The position numbers and the translations under genes are program-made. A DNA stretch of 64,000 bases from B10-G9 sp963712165 (GTDB lineage Bacteria; Chloroflexota; Anaerolineae; Anaerolineales; UBA11858), in contig CAVQGY010000002.1 in assembly GCA_963712165.1 (NCBI GenBank), positions 496,001 to 560,000 on the forward strand. Reading direction: 5' to 3'. The notes under the pieces are model-generated. The model was not told the origin of the DNA. It saw only the letters and a list, made by a program, of their open reading frames with translations, and did no database searches. Shown here piece after piece: positions 62,701 through 64,000 of this stretch; the first letter of the stretch is position 1; every line of letters starts with the position of its first letter.

Positions 62701-63357
62701 GCGTTGACTGACGCAGAAGGCAACCCTACTACAAAGGAACAGGCAGTTGAGGCAGTAGACAAGGTCCTCAAGGCTAGTGGACTTCCACTGATCGTTTTTG
62801 GTCCGGGTCAACCGGATCCAGATAATGAGCTTTTGGTGGAGATATCCACCCGCTTCAAGGGTGAACGTCTGTTGCTGGGCGTCTGTGAGGAAAAGAACTA
62901 CCGGACCATTGTTGCATCTGCGATGGCGGATGGCCAGCTAGTAGTCGCCCGGACAGCTATGGATGTGAACTTGGCCAAACAGCTGAATATCCTCATCACT
63001 GATATGGGTCTTTCTGCAGGCAGTATTGTCATGGATCCAACCACAGGTGCCCTGGGCTATGGTTTTGAATATGGCTACTCCGTGATGGAACGGCTGCGCA
63101 TCGCGGCACTTCAGGGTGACGGGATGACCCAGTTCCCGATGCTCGTAACTCCAGGAGAGGAATGCTGGAAGACCAAGGAATCCAAGGTCGGCAAAGATGT
63201 GCCCGAGTCCTGGGGCGACTGGGAAACCAGAGCCATATCCTGGGAAAGCACTACGGCCATCATGCTGGCTGAGTCCTGTGCGGATTTGATCGTCCTGCGC
63301 CATCCAGAAAGTGTAAAGCGGACCAAAGAAGCGCTTGATGATTTGATGACGAAATAA
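59743..63357 (+). CDS. acsB: Fusion of acetyl-CoA synthase (AcsB) and CFeSP small subunit (AcsD/CdhD)
   Basis: A 1204-residue protein. Residues 1 to about 758 are bacterial AcsB, including the N-terminal CODH-binding domain. A-cluster ligands are Cys535, Cys538, Cys547, Cys557, Cys624 and Cys626, with the same spacings (3, 9, 10, 67, 2) as Cys506-509-518-528-595-597 of the Moorella enzyme. A Pro/Ala-rich linker with a helical piece (AVNMLRRALIAALAELGG) follows. From about residue 875 the sequence is the small corrinoid iron-sulfur protein subunit (TIGGSTAMPYMHF, DPGEWAKAAEKAGADVIYL, IVMDPTTGALGYGFEYGYSV). These are normally two separate genes. The protein would tie the methyl carrier to the synthase. 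GGAGAG precedes the start. Confidence 0.9.
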   Translation: MSKYIATRAVRGANALVYEAEAMLFKALSEKGPETVIEFPNTAYYLPLIYAMTGEKIATLGDIPPLLEKARSLLHPIPSDDKWTPYLGETLDSGMATLFAAEIIEAIRAVYGLQPEPYEGIELAGGTEYGDRDFGLAGRLNGPIDDIQLRSWGIQLVDGRMPGFAAIVGAAKSNEVAVKIVRELQQRNILTFLCGNVNGRSIIDQLVEEGVELGYDTYTVPFGTDTLSAIYALGFASRSALTFGGINAGEARNILNYNKARVFAFVLALGEVDDLKYAAAAGAINFGFPVIADTVIPEILPTGVTTYEHVVSMPFDEIDGKDDLEKATALVQKCIQIRGVKIKITNVPVPVPYGSAFEGEVVRRTDMQVEFGGKGSRSFEYLFMTDMEEITDGKVELVGPSFDDLEEGASMDMGVVVRVAGREMEKDFEPVLERQIHDFINGASGIQHIGQRDIVWIRIAKSAAEKGFNLEHFGKIIHARLHSDFGAVLDKVEVTVYTDKGEMEKWLEKARESYDYRNKRLADMTDTSVDVFYSCTLCQSFAPDHVCVVSPERLGLCGAYNWLDCKASFSIDPTGPNQPITLGETYDEEVGYWEGTIEYTKSASHGVIDKVSMYSIMENPMTACGCFEAILMYIPEVEGVIVVSREDTGMTPMGMKFSTLAGIAGGGVQTPGVMGVGKYYMLSPKFISADGGFKRVVWMSKNIKDSMVEELKGVAEREGIPDLIDKIADSESVTTVEELQEWVKSKNHPVLDMPTMQREEKELDIPQKTDERPEVIAQAEAVIAKTAETQVPTPEDAAPAPPATPAAPPMPSIPSGVTGDGAEKAVNMLRRALIAALAELGGMEGFEDFQIPAMPTGTAAPAAAPEVKTGPAPIKPDQAWLPAGSKTKLAKESWDGVVREITLGATAAEGGTRSHTVTIGGSTAMPYMHFEGQTPHKPVIGIEIQSRKPTDWSELLYKAWGNVMDDPGEWAKAAEKAGADVIYLKLALTDAEGNPTTKEQAVEAVDKVLKASGLPLIVFGPGQPDPDNELLVEISTRFKGERLLLGVCEEKNYRTIVASAMADGQLVVARTAMDVNLAKQLNILITDMGLSAGSIVMDPTTGALGYGFEYGYSVMERLRIAALQGDGMTQFPMLVTPGEECWKTKESKVGKDVPESWGDWETRAISWESTTAIMLAESCADLIVLRHPESVKRTKEALDDLMTK

Positions 63358-63444
63358 GGATACCGATAAACCGAGCTGATCCTTTTAGATAGGCTCAGCT
63401 CGGAGATCTTGATCAATAGAAGATAAGATAAACGGAGAAAAAGT

Positions 63445-64000
63445 ATGGCTCTAACCGGGATTCAAATTTACAAGCTGCTTCCCCAGACCAACTGTAAAGA
63501 ATGTGATTTTCCGACCTGTCTGGCCTTTGCTATGAAATTGGCTGCCAAGCAGGTGGAACTGGCGAAATGCCCTTACGTCAGCGAGGAATCAGCTGCGCAG
63601 CTGGCAGAGGCCGCTGCACCACCAGTCAGGCCGATCACGATCCAGTCGAACGGTCATGAGGTTAAAGGCGGCAATGAAATAGTCATGTTCCGCCATAATA
63701 AGAAATTCTTCAGCCCTCCCGGGTTATTCATCAGAGTCTATGATGATCAATCCGCGGATGAGATCAAAGCCAAAGTCCAACCGGTTTCCGATTATGTTGT
63801 GGACTATGTTGGAATGGACCTGACCATGGGCGGCGTAGCCGTTCAGGCCAGGGGAGGAGACTTTGGGAATGCTGTAAAAGCAGTCCGGGAAGCGACTTCG
63901 CTCCCGCTGATCCTGATCGCGCCGCCGGAGGCATTAAAAACGGCTCTGGGTGGACTCGGAGAAGGCGATGTGCCGCTGCTGTGTAGTGCAACAGCTGATA
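63445..64000 (+). CDS. acsC: CFeSP large subunit AcsC/CdhE (3' partial)
   Basis: The first 185 residues of the corrinoid iron-sulfur protein large subunit. The N-terminal [4Fe-4S] site is NCKECDFPTCLAFAMKLA with the fourth Cys in KCPYVS, then the start of the TIM barrel (FRHNKKFFSPPGLFIRVYDD). It accepts the methyl group from methyltetrahydrofolate and passes it to AcsB with the AcsD domain. The gene continues beyond the window. A GGAGAAA site precedes the ATG. Confidence 0.95.
   Translation, partial: MALTGIQIYKLLPQTNCKECDFPTCLAFAMKLAAKQVELAKCPYVSEESAAQLAEAAAPPVRPITIQSNGHEVKGGNEIVMFRHNKKFFSPPGLFIRVYDDQSADEIKAKVQPVSDYVVDYVGMDLTMGGVAVQARGGDFGNAVKAVREATSLPLILIAPPEALKTALGGLGEGDVPLLCSATAD

Noticed and set aside
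1..64000. Search by eye for tRNA, rRNA, CRISPR arrays, phage or transposase genes.
   Set aside because: No T-loop-type GGTTCGA signals in intergenic DNA, no spaced direct repeats of 25-40 bp and no integrase/transposase motifs were seen.

Overview
The window reads as chromosomal DNA of a free-living anaerobic bacterium of the phylum Chloroflexota, most likely class Anaerolineae. This is inferred from gene content: a bacterial CO dehydrogenase/acetyl-CoA synthase set, an orphan SpoVS in a stretch without other sporulation genes, a Ycf45-like ATPase with R3H domain, an actin/Hsp70-like ATPase fused to an FHA domain, a RodZ-like protein with a doubled HTH_25 domain, and HrcA/CIRCE heat-shock control. 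No phage, transposase, CRISPR array, rRNA or tRNA was recognised.

Region 1 (1-18.3 kb) is an accessory respiratory island. It holds three Crp/Fnr-type regulators, a monohaem cytochrome c lipoprotein, haem O synthase, a 12-helix histidine-rich membrane protein with three-fold internal repetition reminiscent of haem-copper oxidase subunit I, a SUMF1-fold lipoprotein, two tandem paralogous octahaem cytochrome lipoproteins each with one CxxCK haem site, two paralogous 6-7-helix membrane proteins, a doubled DUF4405-type cytochrome b, an OB-fold protein, and a NapH-like ferredoxin next to two further polytopic proteins and a 47-residue membrane peptide. Palindromic Crp/Fnr-type sites lie in front of several of these units, two of them exactly 41.5 bp upstream of predicted start points. 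Together they look like an uncharacterised membrane-bound electron-transfer system; its substrate cannot be told from sequence.

Region 2 (18.3-39.6 kb) is mostly housekeeping: spoVS, pdxS-pdxT, tmk, gmk, rhomboid protease, rplI, rodZ-like, rimO, acyltransferase, thioesterase, M42 peptidase, pcm and RNase J. Between 29.4 and 35.1 kb three genes carry frameshifts (five in all), and pdxT lacks a normal start. RNase J is preceded by a leader with a strong promoter, a 17-codon ORF and an intrinsic terminator, an attenuator-like layout.

Region 3 (39.6-41.2 kb) is non-coding or decayed. It contains three degenerate ~197-bp tandem repeats that keep their hairpins, and a membrane-protein remnant.

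Region 4 (41.2-55.6 kb) holds chaperones and RNA/protein modification: groEL with CIRCE, two TPR proteins, trmD, then hrcA-grpE-dnaK-dnaJ behind a second CIRCE, followed by prmA, hpt and recO. Several genes here appear to be transcribed without a leader.

Region 5 (55.6 kb-end) has an OsmC protein and a TlpA-like thioredoxin, then the Wood-Ljungdahl carbonyl-branch operon: a small HMA-fold protein, cooS, a giant gene fusing acetyl-CoA synthase (AcsB) to the small corrinoid protein subunit (AcsD/CdhD), and the start of acsC/cdhE, which runs off the window.
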